From Marinobacter iranensis (GTDB lineage: Bacteria > Pseudomonadota > Gammaproteobacteria > Pseudomonadales > Oleiphilaceae): a stretch of DNA of 64,000 nucleotides. Under the pieces are notes generated by a model. It did no database searches. It had not been told where the DNA came from and saw only the letters and a list, made by a program, of their open reading frames with translations. The stretch is taken from assembly GCF_029207565.1 (NCBI RefSeq), contig NZ_JANCMW010000002.1, positions 558,001 through 622,000 on the forward strand, given 5' to 3'. Shown in pieces: positions 54,640-62,517 of this stretch. A program made the translations under genes and the position numbers. Position 1 is the stretch's first letter, and every line of letters begins with the position of its first letter.

Positions 54640-55386
54640 TCAGTGCGCCAAAACCCGGCTCAGGAATGCCTGGGTGCGTTCATTCTGCGGGTTGTCGAAC
54701 ACATCCGCGGGCTTGCCTTCCTCGACAATCTGGCCTTCGTGGATGTAGATCACGCGGTCGGCCACTTCCCGGGCGAAGCCCATTTCGTGGGTGACCACCA
54801 TCATGGTCATGCCTTCCTTGGCCAGTTCCCGCATCACGTCCAGCACTTCGCCGATCATTTCCGGGTCCAGTGCCGAGGTGGGCTCGTCGAACAGCATCAG
54901 TCGTGGTTCCATGGCCAGGGCGCGGGCAATGGCTACCCGCTGTTGCTGGCCGCCGGAGAGCTGGCTGGGGTACTTGTCAGCCTGGCTGCCGATGCCCACG
55001 CGGTTCAATAGCCGTTCCGCGGTGGCGTTGGCGGTGGTCTGGGAGGCGTCCTTGACCTTCATGGGCGCCAGCATGATGTTCTTCTTTACCGTCAGGTGCG
55101 GGAAGAGGTTGAACTGCTGGAACACCATTCCCACTTCCTTGCGGATTTCGGCCAGGGCTTTCGGGTTGCCGCTTTTCGGCGCCAGCTCATTGCCGTCCAC
55201 CACCAGTTTGCCGGACTCGAACTCTTCCAGGCCGTTGACGCAGCGGATCAGGGTGGATTTGCCGGAGCCACTGGCGCCGATAACCACCACCACTTCGCCG
55301 GCTTCAACGGTCAGGTCAATTTCCTTGAGGACATGCAGGGTACCGAAGTACTTGTTCATGCCCCGCATATGCACGATCTGTGTCAT
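54640..55386 (-). CDS. glnQ: Polar amino-acid ABC transporter ATPase (GlnQ-like)
   Basis: This 248-residue ATPase has Walker [14 protein letters not shown] at about 37-49, signature [16 protein letters not shown] near 141, Walker [17 protein letters not shown] near 161 and the switch His in [22 protein letters not shown]. It belongs to the glutamine/polar amino-acid subfamily. It is the last gene of a three-gene importer operon, 13 bp after the permease gene. Confidence 0.93.
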   Translation of the reverse strand: MTQIVHMRGMNKYFGTLHVLKEIDLTVEAGEVVVVIGASGSGKSTLIRCVNGLEEFESGKLVVDGNELAPKSGNPKALAEIRKEVGMVFQQFNLFPHLTVKKNIMLAPMKVKDASQTTANATAERLLNRVGIGSQADKYPSQLSGGQQQRVAIARALAMEPRLMLFDEPTSALDPEMIGEVLDVMRELAKEGMTMMVVTHEMGFAREVADRVIYIHEGQIVEEGKPADVFDNPQNERTQAFLSRVLAH

Positions 55387-55399
55387 GGGTACCTATCCT

Positions 55400-56071
55400 T
55401 CAGACAGAAGCCAGTCCGCGCCGCTCTATGAGGCGGAGCACGAGAGAGAGGGAGAGGGTAATCGCGAGGTACATTATAGCCACCACGAAGTAGACCTCGA
55501 AGGCGGTAAAGGTGTTGGCGATATACACCTGGCCCTGACGAACCAGTTCACCCACACCGATCACCGAGAACAGTGAGGTGTCCTTGATGCTCACGATCGC
55601 CTGATTTCCCAGTGGCGGGATCATGCGGCGGAAGGCCTGGGGCCAGATAATCGACCAGAAGGTCTGGGAACGCGACAGCCCAAGGGAAAGGCCCGCTTCG
55701 GTCTGGCCCTTGTCGATGGACTGTACGCCGCCCCGCACAACTTCGGAGATATAGGCACCGGAGTTCAGTGCAATGGCCGCGATGCCGGCGGTCAGCGGGT
55801 CGATGGGGCCGCCTATCAGGTCGGGTAAACCGTAGAAGATGAACAGCACCTGCACGAGAATCGGGGTGCCGCGAAAGATTTCGATATAGGCCGTGGCGGG
55901 CCAGCGAAAGAACCACTTCTTATTGATACTCAGCAAACCGAAAATGATACCGAGCACAAAGCCGATGGCAAGGCCGCCAAAGGAAATCAGAAGGGTGTAG
56001 GGAACACCTTTAAGCAGGTAGGGAATCGAGTTAATGGCTGCTTGCCAGTCAAACTGAAACTGGAATTCCAC
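55400..56071 (-). CDS. glnP: Polar amino-acid ABC transporter permease (GlnP-like)
   Basis: This 223-residue HisM/GlnP-type permease has about five membrane helices and the EAA loop near 155-175 (GLSLGLSRSQTFWSIIWPQAFRRMIPPLGNQ). IEIFRGTPILVQVLFIFYGLP is the typical early block. Only one permease gene is present, so the transporter is probably a homodimer. It lies between the binding-protein gene (69 bp) and the ATPase gene. Confidence 0.93.
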   Translation of the reverse strand: MEFQFQFDWQAAINSIPYLLKGVPYTLLISFGGLAIGFVLGIIFGLLSINKKWFFRWPATAYIEIFRGTPILVQVLFIFYGLPDLIGGPIDPLTAGIAAIALNSGAYISEVVRGGVQSIDKGQTEAGLSLGLSRSQTFWSIIWPQAFRRMIPPLGNQAIVSIKDTSLFSVIGVGELVRQGQVYIANTFTAFEVYFVVAIMYLAITLSLSLVLRLIERRGLASV

Positions 56072-56101
56072 AGTGGATGTCTCCGTTGCGTGGGGAGTTG
56101 C

Positions 56102-56128
56102 CAGCCGGGGCGTTGTGCGCCCCGGCTG
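56102..56128 (-). terminator. Intercistronic hairpin between binding protein and permease genes
   Basis: The 11-bp GC-rich stem CAGCCGGGGCG (56102-56112) / CGCCCCGGCTG (56118-56128) with a 5-nt loop follows the binding-protein stop. No T-run is present. Such hairpins commonly stabilise the upstream mRNA and lower downstream expression, giving excess binding protein. Confidence 0.65.
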
Positions 56129-56140
56129 TGGTCTTCAGTT

Positions 56141-56899
56141 TTACATGTCTTCCGGCATGGGGCCGAACCACTTCTCGTAGATTTCCTTGTAGGTGCCGTC
56201 TTCCTTGATGGACGCCAGGGCTTCGTTAACGTCATCCACCCACTCACTGCCATCTTTCAGGGCAATGCCGTACTGCTGGCCTTCGTAAAGCTTGCCAACG
56301 GTTTTTACCTTACCTTCGCCTCGGGTTTTGGCGAAGTAGCCAACGTTGGGCGCGTCGTAAAAAACGGCGTCAACAGCGCCTGACATCAGGGCCATGTACA
56401 TGTCCGAGCTGCCCGGATACGGGGTGACACCGTCGTCTTCATCCAGGGTTTTCATCAGATAGTCGTAACTGGTGCTACCGATTTTGGTGCCGATTTTCTT
56501 ACCTTCGAGGTCGGAAATTTCCTCAACCTTCTCGTTGTCCTGGCGCACCATAATCCGCAGGCCGGAGTCGTAATAGGGGTTAGAGAAATCAACGATTTCC
56601 TCACGTTCCTCGGTGATGGTGATACCGGCAATGGCGATGTCCACGTTGCCTGTCTGCAAGGCAGGGATGATGCCGTTGAAGTCCATGGTGTTCAGGTCGA
56701 TCTCAAAGCCGGCACGGTCTGCTACTTCGCGGATGATCTCCATGTCGAACCCGATCATCTCGCCAGTTTCCTGATCCATCATTTCGAAAGGAACGAAGCT
56801 GGGGTCGGTGACAACGCGCAGGGTCTCGGCGTTGACGGTTCCTGCTGCAACGGTGAATGCCAGACTTGCGCCAACCGTTTTAAGCCATTTGGTGCTCAT
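56141..56899 (-). CDS. glnH: Polar amino-acid ABC transporter substrate-binding protein (GlnH-like)
   Basis: This 252-residue periplasmic protein has a signal peptide (MSTKWLKTVGASLAFTVAAGTVNA-E) and an SBP_bac_3 fold: DPSFVPFEMMDQETGEMIGFDMEIIREVADRAGFE, AIAGITITEEREEIVDFSNPYYDSGL and GAVDAVFYDAPNVGY. The ligand is probably glutamine or another polar amino acid. ATG 56899 with AGGAGATT upstream is preferred over the longer reading starting at 57004. First gene of the operon. Confidence 0.92.
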   Translation of the reverse strand: MSTKWLKTVGASLAFTVAAGTVNAETLRVVTDPSFVPFEMMDQETGEMIGFDMEIIREVADRAGFEIDLNTMDFNGIIPALQTGNVDIAIAGITITEEREEIVDFSNPYYDSGLRIMVRQDNEKVEEISDLEGKKIGTKIGSTSYDYLMKTLDEDDGVTPYPGSSDMYMALMSGAVDAVFYDAPNVGYFAKTRGEGKVKTVGKLYEGQQYGIALKDGSEWVDDVNEALASIKEDGTYKEIYEKWFGPMPEDM

Positions 56900-57078
56900 A
56901 CAATCTCCTGTTTTTACTTTTGTTGCCCGTGCACCTGGTGAAGTGCTCCGGAAATGCAGGCTGATCAAGCCGGTTCTTTCCGGGGGCGGTTTGTGGAACT
57001 GCAACCTTTATACTCTAGACCATTAACCGGAGAAATGCAGAAAATCAAATGGTTGGAGGAGGGGAGTTCGTCGGGGGG

Positions 57079-57189
57079 TGTCGGATTACGGCTTCGCCTA
57101 ATCCGACCTACGGTAGCTGGAGAGATTGCAGAATGCAGGTCGGATTAGAACTGTAGGTCGGATTAGGCCCGCAGGGCCGTAATCCGACA
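57079..57189. repeat. REP cluster (three units)
   Basis: Unit 1 (57079-57111) is identical over 33 nt to the REP at 15104. A truncated unit (57135-57149, GCAGGTCGGATTAG) and an inverted full unit (57153-57189, GTAGGTCGGATTAGG with a larger GGCC-rich loop) follow. It fills the 300-bp spacer between the glnH promoter side and the metF stop, and nothing else is seen there. Confidence 0.85.
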
Positions 57190-57201
57190 CAAGCGGGCTC
57201 A

Positions 57202-58071
57202 TCAAAAAGCAATCTTCTCCCGCTCCCCAATACCCAGATTCTTCCAGATACTGACACTGGGCTCAGCCTGGTTCAGGGTATAGAAGTGCAGCCCGGGCGC
57301 ACCGGCGGCAAGCAGTTTTTCACACATGCGGGTAACCACTTCCTCTCCGAACTTGCGGATGCTGTCGCTGTCGTCGCCGTAGGCTTCCAACTGCTTGCGG
57401 ATCCAACGGGGGATTTCCGCACCGCACATGTCGGAGAAACGGGTCAGGTTGGAGAAGTTGACGATGGGCATGATGCCCGGCACCACCGGGATGGTGACGC
57501 CCAATTTTTCCAGCCGGTCAATAAAGTAGAAGTAGCTGTCCGCGTTGAAGAAGTACTGGGTGATAGCACTGTTGGCGCCGGCTTCGACCTTGCGGGCGAA
57601 GTTCTTCAGGTCATCTTCCGCGGTTCGGGCCTGGGGATGAAACTCCGGGTAGGCTGCCACTTCAATATTGAAGGTATCGCCGCTGTGCTCACGGATGAAG
57701 CTCACCAGCTCATTGGCGTAGCGCAGTTCACCCGCCGCCCCCATACCGGAGGGCATGTCGCCCCGCAGGGCGACGATGCGGTTGATGCCGTTTTCACGGT
57801 AAATATCCAGCAGTTCCGCAATGCTGTCGCGGGTGGCGCCCACGCAGGACAGGTGTGGTGCCGTGGAGACACCCCGTTTATGCAGGTCCAGCACCGTCTT
57901 TACGGTGCGGTCCCGGGTGGAGCCGCCAGCGCCGAAGGTGACCGAGAAAAAATCCGGGTCAACATCGGCCAGCGTATTGCGCACGCCCTGCAGTTTTTCC
58001 CAACCCTTGTCGGTCTTGGGCGGGAAAAACTCAAAGCTGAAGCGGCGTTTGAACTGTTTCTGGGTTTCCAT
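57202..58071 (-). CDS. metF: MetF, 5,10-methylenetetrahydrofolate reductase
   Basis: This 289-residue FAD-dependent reductase makes 5-methyl-THF for methionine synthesis. It opens FKRRFSFEFFPPKTDKGWEKL, carries VTFGAGGSTRDRTVKTVLDL and APHLSCVGATRDSIAELLDIYRENGINRIVALRGD, and ends with the VPGIMPIVNFSNLTRFS and GLHFYTLNQAEPS blocks. It follows ahcY by 15 bp and is likely transcribed with it. Confidence 0.96.
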   Translation of the reverse strand: METQKQFKRRFSFEFFPPKTDKGWEKLQGVRNTLADVDPDFFSVTFGAGGSTRDRTVKTVLDLHKRGVSTAPHLSCVGATRDSIAELLDIYRENGINRIVALRGDMPSGMGAAGELRYANELVSFIREHSGDTFNIEVAAYPEFHPQARTAEDDLKNFARKVEAGANSAITQYFFNADSYFYFIDRLEKLGVTIPVVPGIMPIVNFSNLTRFSDMCGAEIPRWIRKQLEAYGDDSDSIRKFGEEVVTRMCEKLLAAGAPGLHFYTLNQAEPSVSIWKNLGIGEREKIAF

Positions 58072-58086
58072 GCTGCTACTACCTGA

Positions 58087-59481
58087 TCAGTACTTGTAAC
58101 TTTCCGGCTTGTACGGGCCTTCGACCGGTACACCAATGTATTTCGCCTGCTCCGGTGTCATTTTGGTGATCACGCCACCAAAGCCTTCCACCATGGCACG
58201 GGCCACTTCCTCATCCAGCTGCTTGGGCAGAACCTGAACATAGATACCCTTCTCGCGGGCGTCCTCCGGAAGATCGGCAAACTTGCGCTCGAACAGGTGC
58301 ATTTGCGCCAGCACCTGGTTGGCGAATGAGCCGTCCATGATCCGCGACGGGTGGCCGGTGGCGTTACCGAGGTTCACCAGGCGGCCTTCGGACAGCAGGA
58401 TCAGGTGGTCGTTGGTGGCCTTGTCGCGATACACCACGTGCACCTGCGGTTTGACCTCGTCCCACTCCCAGTTCTTGCGCATATAGGCGGTGTCGATTTC
58501 GTTGTCGAAGTGGCCGATGTTGCACACCACGGCACCGCTCTTGATGGCCTTGAGCATGTTGGCGTCACACACATTCATGTTGCCGGTGGTGGTCACCAGC
58601 AGGTCGGTGTTCTGCAGCAGCGCCTTGTCCACGCCCGCTTCGGTGCCGGTGTTTACACCGTCCAGGTATGGGGACACTACCTCGAAGCCATCCATGCACG
58701 CCTGCATGGCACAGATCGGGTCGGCCTCGGTGATCTTGACGATCATGCCTTCCTGGCGCAGGGAGGCCGCAGAACCCTTGCCCACATCACCATAGCCAAT
58801 CACCAGCGCTTTCTTGCCGGCCATGAGGTGGTCGGTGGCGCGCTTGATGGCGTCGTTCAGGCTGTGGCGGCAGCCGTACTTGTTGTCGTTCTTGGACTTG
58901 GTCACCGCATCGTTGACGTTGATGGCCGGCACCTTGAGCTTGCCGTCACGCATCATTTCCTGCAGGCGATGTACGCCGGTGGTGGTTTCCTCGGTCACGC
59001 CATGGCACTTGGCCAGCACTTCGGGATATTTTTCATGGAGCAGGGCAGTCAGGTCGCCGCCGTCATCCAGGATCATGTTGGGTTCCCAGCCTTCCACGTC
59101 GGCACCAACGGTGCGCTCGAGACACCAGTCGTACTCTTCGTCGGTTTCGCCTTTCCACGCGAACACGGGTACGCCACGCTCGGCCATGGCGGCTGCGGCC
59201 TGGTCCTGGGTGGAGAAGATGTTGCACGATGACCAGCGTACGTTGGCGCCGAGTTCGATCAGTGTTTCAATCAGTACGGCGGTCTGGATGGTCATGTGGA
59301 TACAGCCCATGATGTTGGCGCCTTTCAGCGGCTGCTCGGTTTTGTACTTCTCACGGAGCTTCATCAGGGCGGGCATTTCGCCCTCGGCGATGTTGATTTC
59401 CTTACGGCCCCAGGCCGCCAGCGAAATATCACGGACCTTGAAGTCATCGGATTGGTTCAGTTTTTCTGCTGGAGTGCTCAT
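58087..59481 (-). CDS. ahcY: AhcY, S-adenosylhomocysteinase
   Basis: This NAD-dependent enzyme hydrolyses S-adenosylhomocysteine to adenosine and homocysteine and has 464 residues. Blocks seen: [43 protein letters not shown], the NAD site [19 protein letters not shown] near 243-260, and the C-terminal [18 protein letters not shown] (K-x-YRY-type tail). It removes the product inhibitor generated by SAM-dependent methylation. No SAH riboswitch was recognised upstream, and control by SahR is expected. Its promoter region holds element E. Confidence 0.97.
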   Translation of the reverse strand: MSTPAEKLNQSDDFKVRDISLAAWGRKEINIAEGEMPALMKLREKYKTEQPLKGANIMGCIHMTIQTAVLIETLIELGANVRWSSCNIFSTQDQAAAAMAERGVPVFAWKGETDEEYDWCLERTVGADVEGWEPNMILDDGGDLTALLHEKYPEVLAKCHGVTEETTTGVHRLQEMMRDGKLKVPAINVNDAVTKSKNDNKYGCRHSLNDAIKRATDHLMAGKKALVIGYGDVGKGSAASLRQEGMIVKITEADPICAMQACMDGFEVVSPYLDGVNTGTEAGVDKALLQNTDLLVTTTGNMNVCDANMLKAIKSGAVVCNIGHFDNEIDTAYMRKNWEWDEVKPQVHVVYRDKATNDHLILLSEGRLVNLGNATGHPSRIMDGSFANQVLAQMHLFERKFADLPEDAREKGIYVQVLPKQLDEEVARAMVEGFGGVITKMTPEQAKYIGVPVEGPYKPESYKY

Positions 59482-59546
59482 GGTGTTGCTCCTGTCGTTT
59501 CTTTAGCCTCGGTGGTTGTTTCCGTGGCCTCTCAATTCGGTGTGTC

Positions 59547-59654
59547 GGCGGTGGGGGGATTCTCTCCCCGGAAACGCTACGAGCACATCCATGTGCGCTT
59601 GGGGTCGGCCATCCATGGCCTCCCACATTCCGGGGAGAGAATCCCCCCACCGCC
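59547..59654 (-). repeat. Y-shaped intergenic element E
   Basis: The outer arms 59547-59572 and 59629-59654 are perfectly complementary over 26 bp. The 56-nt core (59573-59628) folds, on the minus strand, into GGCCA-TGGA-TGGCC and GCACA-TGGA-TGTGC hairpins. The core is closely related to element F 140 bp away, in the opposite orientation, while the arms are unrelated. It lies 66 bp upstream of the ahcY start. Confidence 0.85.
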
Positions 59655-59710
59655 TCGTTTAAATTTTGGTGATGGCCGTCTTTGTACGACCACGGCCCTC
59701 GATCTGGCGT

Positions 59711-59746
59711 TAAAAACTGTCTCCGTTGAAAGCAATGCTGGAGACA
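59711..59746 (-). terminator. Rho-independent terminator between metK and ahcY
   Basis: TGTCTCC (59718-59724) / GGAGACA (59740-59746) forms a 7-bp stem with a 15-nt loop. On the minus strand it is followed by GTTTTTA (59711-59717). It should end metK transcription before ahcY. Confidence 0.65.
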
Positions 59747-59791
59747 AAACCTCTATCCCGCCTATTTCGAGAAGCCCTCACCAGATGCGAA

Positions 59792-59901
59792 GCGGTGGTG
59801 AGGGACCCCCTTCATGGACTGTGGGAGGCCAAGGATGGCCGACCCCAAGCGCACACGGACGTGCTTGTAGCGTGTCCATGAAGGGGGTCCCTCAGCGCCG
59901 C
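59792..59901 (+). repeat. Y-shaped intergenic element F
   Basis: The outer stem pairs 59792-59819 with 59874-59901 over 28 bp with two mismatches. The 54-nt core (59820-59873) on the plus strand folds into GGCCA-AGGA-TGGCC and a hairpin with a CGGA loop. It lies 41 bp beyond the metK stop, with loops on the strand opposite to metK. Confidence 0.85.
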
Positions 59902-59942
59902 CACCCCCATCAGTAGCGGGCTAACCCAAGTCAAACGAACCC

Positions 59943-61133
59943 TTAAATACCAGCGGCATCCTTGAGAAGAGCCGCCCGGTCCGTCTTCTCCCATGGGAAC
60001 GAGGTAAACGTCTTACCGCCAACCGTCATCTCCGCCGGCTCGCGACCGAAGTGGCCATAGGCCGCGGTTGCCCGGTACATCGGGTGCAGCAGGTCCAGCA
60101 TGTTGGTGATTGCGTACGGCCGCAGGTCGAAATGCTCGCGAACCAGTTTGATGATCTTGTCGTCGCTGATCTTGCCGGTGCCGAAGGTGTTTAAAGAGAT
60201 CGACGTTGGCTGCGCCACACCGATGGCGTAGGACACCTGAATCTCGCACTTCTCCGCCAGGCCGGCGGCAACAATGTTCTTGGCCACATAACGGCCGGCG
60301 TAGGCCGCGGAGCGGTCCACCTTGGACGGGTCCTTGCCGGAGAAAGCGCCGCCGCCATGGCGGGCCATGCCGCCGTAGGTGTCGACGATGATCTTACGGC
60401 CGGTCAGGCCACAGTCGCCTACCGGGCCGCCGATCACGAACTTGCCGGTCGGGTTGATGTGGAACTGGGTGTCTTTATGCAGCAGTTCCTCCGGCAGCGC
60501 GTGCTTAACGATCAGCTCCATCACGGCTTCTTTCAGGTCTGCCTGGGTGACGTCTTCGTCGTGCTGGGTGGACAGCACCACGGCATCGATGCCGGTTACC
60601 TTGCCGTTTTCGTAGCGGCAGGTGACCTGGCTTTTCGCGTCGGGGCGCAGCCATGGCAGCAGGCCGCTCTTGCGGGCTTCGGCCTGGCGCTGGACGAGGC
60701 GGTGCGAGAAGGTGATGGGGGCCGGCATCAGCACGTCGGTTTCGTTGCTGGCGTAGCCGAACATCAAGCCCTGGTCGCCGGCGCCCTGGTCTTCCGGCTT
60801 CTTGCGGTCGACGCCCTGGGCGATGTCCACGGATTGCTTGCCGATGATGTTAATGATGCCGCAGGTGTCGCCGTCGTAGCCCACATTGGAAGAGGTGTAG
60901 CCGATGTCCTTGATCACCTCACGGACCAGGTCTTCCAGGTCAACCCAGGAGCTGGTGGTGATTTCCCCGCCGATAATGGCAACGCCGGTTTTTACCATGG
61001 TTTCACAGGCAACCCGTGCATGGGGGTCGTCCACGAGGATGGCGTCGAGTACGGCATCGGAAATCTGGTCTGCCAGTTTGTCAGGGTGGCCTTCAGAGAC
61101 CGATTCGGAGGTAAAGACGCTGTAATCAGACAT
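59943..61133 (-). CDS. metK: MetK, S-adenosylmethionine synthetase
   Basis: This 396-residue enzyme makes SAM from methionine and ATP. Motifs: [17 protein letters not shown] (GHPDK at 15-19), [28 protein letters not shown] and the P-loop-like [30 protein letters not shown] 61133 has GAGGAGC upstream, and the open frame further upstream is rejected. A SahR-like operator sits 111-134 bp upstream, between metK and sahR. Confidence 0.98.
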   Translation of the reverse strand: MSDYSVFTSESVSEGHPDKLADQISDAVLDAILVDDPHARVACETMVKTGVAIIGGEITTSSWVDLEDLVREVIKDIGYTSSNVGYDGDTCGIINIIGKQSVDIAQGVDRKKPEDQGAGDQGLMFGYASNETDVLMPAPITFSHRLVQRQAEARKSGLLPWLRPDAKSQVTCRYENGKVTGIDAVVLSTQHDEDVTQADLKEAVMELIVKHALPEELLHKDTQFHINPTGKFVIGGPVGDCGLTGRKIIVDTYGGMARHGGGAFSGKDPSKVDRSAAYAGRYVAKNIVAAGLAEKCEIQVSYAIGVAQPTSISLNTFGTGKISDDKIIKLVREHFDLRPYAITNMLDLLHPMYRATAAYGHFGREPAEMTVGGKTFTSFPWEKTDRAALLKDAAGI

Positions 61134-61243
61134 AGGGTTGCTCCTCTGTGAGCGTTGCAAATTCGGGCCGGCGTTGGGACTTTGGTTTTTGCCGGCTGTG
61201 TTGATGTCGGTATCGTAAATCAGTTTTCTGAGCCTGCATAATT

Positions 61244-61267
61244 CTATATCAAAAAAAATTGATACAG
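61244..61267. promoter_or_regulatory. SahR-like operator upstream of metK
   Basis: CTATATCAA-N6-TTGATACAG is a 9-6-9 inverted repeat with one mismatch, nearly identical to the perfect copy upstream of sahR (62325-62348). It lies 111-134 bp before the metK start and 16 bp beyond the sahR stop. Confidence 0.75.
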
Positions 61268-61282
61268 TTTTAATTTCTGTCC

Positions 61283-62284
61283 TCAGGTGGCCTCTGAGTT
61301 CTTCCAGAATTCTCTTACCTGCACCTGGAATCCGTTGCGCAGGCCGATAAACAGTGACTCGCCGGCGACCAGGCCTGCATCGGCGGCCCAACTGGTGAGT
61401 TCTTCCGGCTCGAAGCCCAGCCACAGGTCACCACAGGCTTCCTTCGCCCAGTCCTGGTCATGGCTGCATAGGTCGCTGATGACCAGGCAGCCACCCGTCT
61501 TCATCAGGGCTGACGCGTCCAGGAAAATGTCCGCAGGGCTGGGGACGTGATGCAGCACCATGTTGGCCACCACCAAGTCGAAATCGTCGCCCCGGGCCAG
61601 CAGGTTATCGGTAACGCCTTCAATCAGGTCGACGTTGTTCAGGCGCTCGTCGATGCAGGTGCGTGTGGCCTTGGCGAGCATGTCGCGGGAGTTATCAAGT
61701 GCTACTACGTGCTCGCAGATCTTCGACAGCACCGGCAGGAACGCGCCCTCGCCGGGACCGATTTCCAGGGCGGTTTTCCAGTCGTGCCGGGTGGAGCGAT
61801 TGCGGATCAGGTTTGCCACGGGCTCGGCGTACAACTCAAAGGCGGCAATCAGTTCCTGCTGCTCGCGGAATTTCTCCGCGTAGCGGGCAAAAAAGGCCTG
61901 GGACTGGTCAGCGCGCTGGTTGCGGATGGCCTCGATTTTTCCCTGCAGGTGCTCCGGCAGAGGGATGCGGTCGACGGTTTCAAACACCTGACGGATGGTC
62001 TGGTCCGTTAGCTTGTCGCTTTCCAAGTTCAGGGGGCGACGATAGAAGATGGCGTTGCCCTCGCGCTGGGGCTCCAGCAGCCCGGCCTTGTGCATCACTT
62101 TCAAATGGTGGCTCATGCCGGACTGGCGCATATCGAACAGTTGGCTGAGCTCCAGCACGCCGAAGGTGTCGCGGCGTAACACACGCAGGATCTCCAGGCG
62201 CAACGGGTCGCCGCTCGCCTTGAAGATCGGTGCCAGGGCGTCCACGGAGGACAGGTCGTTTGCGTGCGTGGTCATGGATGTCAT
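61283..62284 (-). CDS. sahR: SahR-like ArsR-family regulator with SAM/SAH-binding methyltransferase domain
   Basis: This 333-residue fusion has an N-terminal ArsR winged helix ([53 protein letters not shown]) at about 15-75 and a class I methyltransferase fold from about 160 ([48 protein letters not shown]). SahR of proteobacteria binds SAH through this domain to control methionine-cycle genes. The metK neighbour and two matching operators support the call. The start is uncertain: ATG 62284, ATG 62275 or TTG 62317, none with a clear ribosome site. Divergent from tkt. Confidence 0.85.
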   Translation of the reverse strand: MTSMTTHANDLSSVDALAPIFKASGDPLRLEILRVLRRDTFGVLELSQLFDMRQSGMSHHLKVMHKAGLLEPQREGNAIFYRRPLNLESDKLTDQTIRQVFETVDRIPLPEHLQGKIEAIRNQRADQSQAFFARYAEKFREQQELIAAFELYAEPVANLIRNRSTRHDWKTALEIGPGEGAFLPVLSKICEHVVALDNSRDMLAKATRTCIDERLNNVDLIEGVTDNLLARGDDFDLVVANMVLHHVPSPADIFLDASALMKTGGCLVISDLCSHDQDWAKEACGDLWLGFEPEELTSWAADAGLVAGESLFIGLRNGFQVQVREFWKNSEAT

Positions 62285-62324
62285 AGGAGGAAAGTTTAGG
62301 GATGTCCGGCCGGTCAATCAATAT

Positions 62325-62348
62325 CTATATCAAAATAAATTGATATAG
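62325..62348. promoter_or_regulatory. SahR-like operator upstream of sahR
   Basis: CTATATCAA-N6-TTGATATAG is a perfect 9-6-9 inverted repeat 41-64 bp before the preferred sahR start. It probably mediates autoregulation. The remaining 170 bp to tkt show no other clear site. Confidence 0.75.
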
Positions 62349-62517
62349 CGTTAGATCTGTTTGATAAATCAGCCAAAATTTCAGTACAAAAAAGCCGGCA
62401 TTAAAATGAGCCATAAAAAGCGCGACGCCGATTTGCCCCGATGGTCACTAATCGGCGAAAATACGCGCCTTCTTTTTATCAGTTCACCTTTGCCGACCAA
62501 AAACTGGAGAAACGTCA

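Noticed and set aside
16040..59901. Simple rho-independent terminators as an explanation of the Y-shaped elements
   Set aside because: No T-runs follow the stems, the cores are conserved between loci, and B and E have separate genuine terminators beside them.
59482..59942. SAH riboswitch upstream of ahcY
   Set aside because: Both strands were read for the conserved core of SAH riboswitches and nothing similar was present; SahR sites explain control better.
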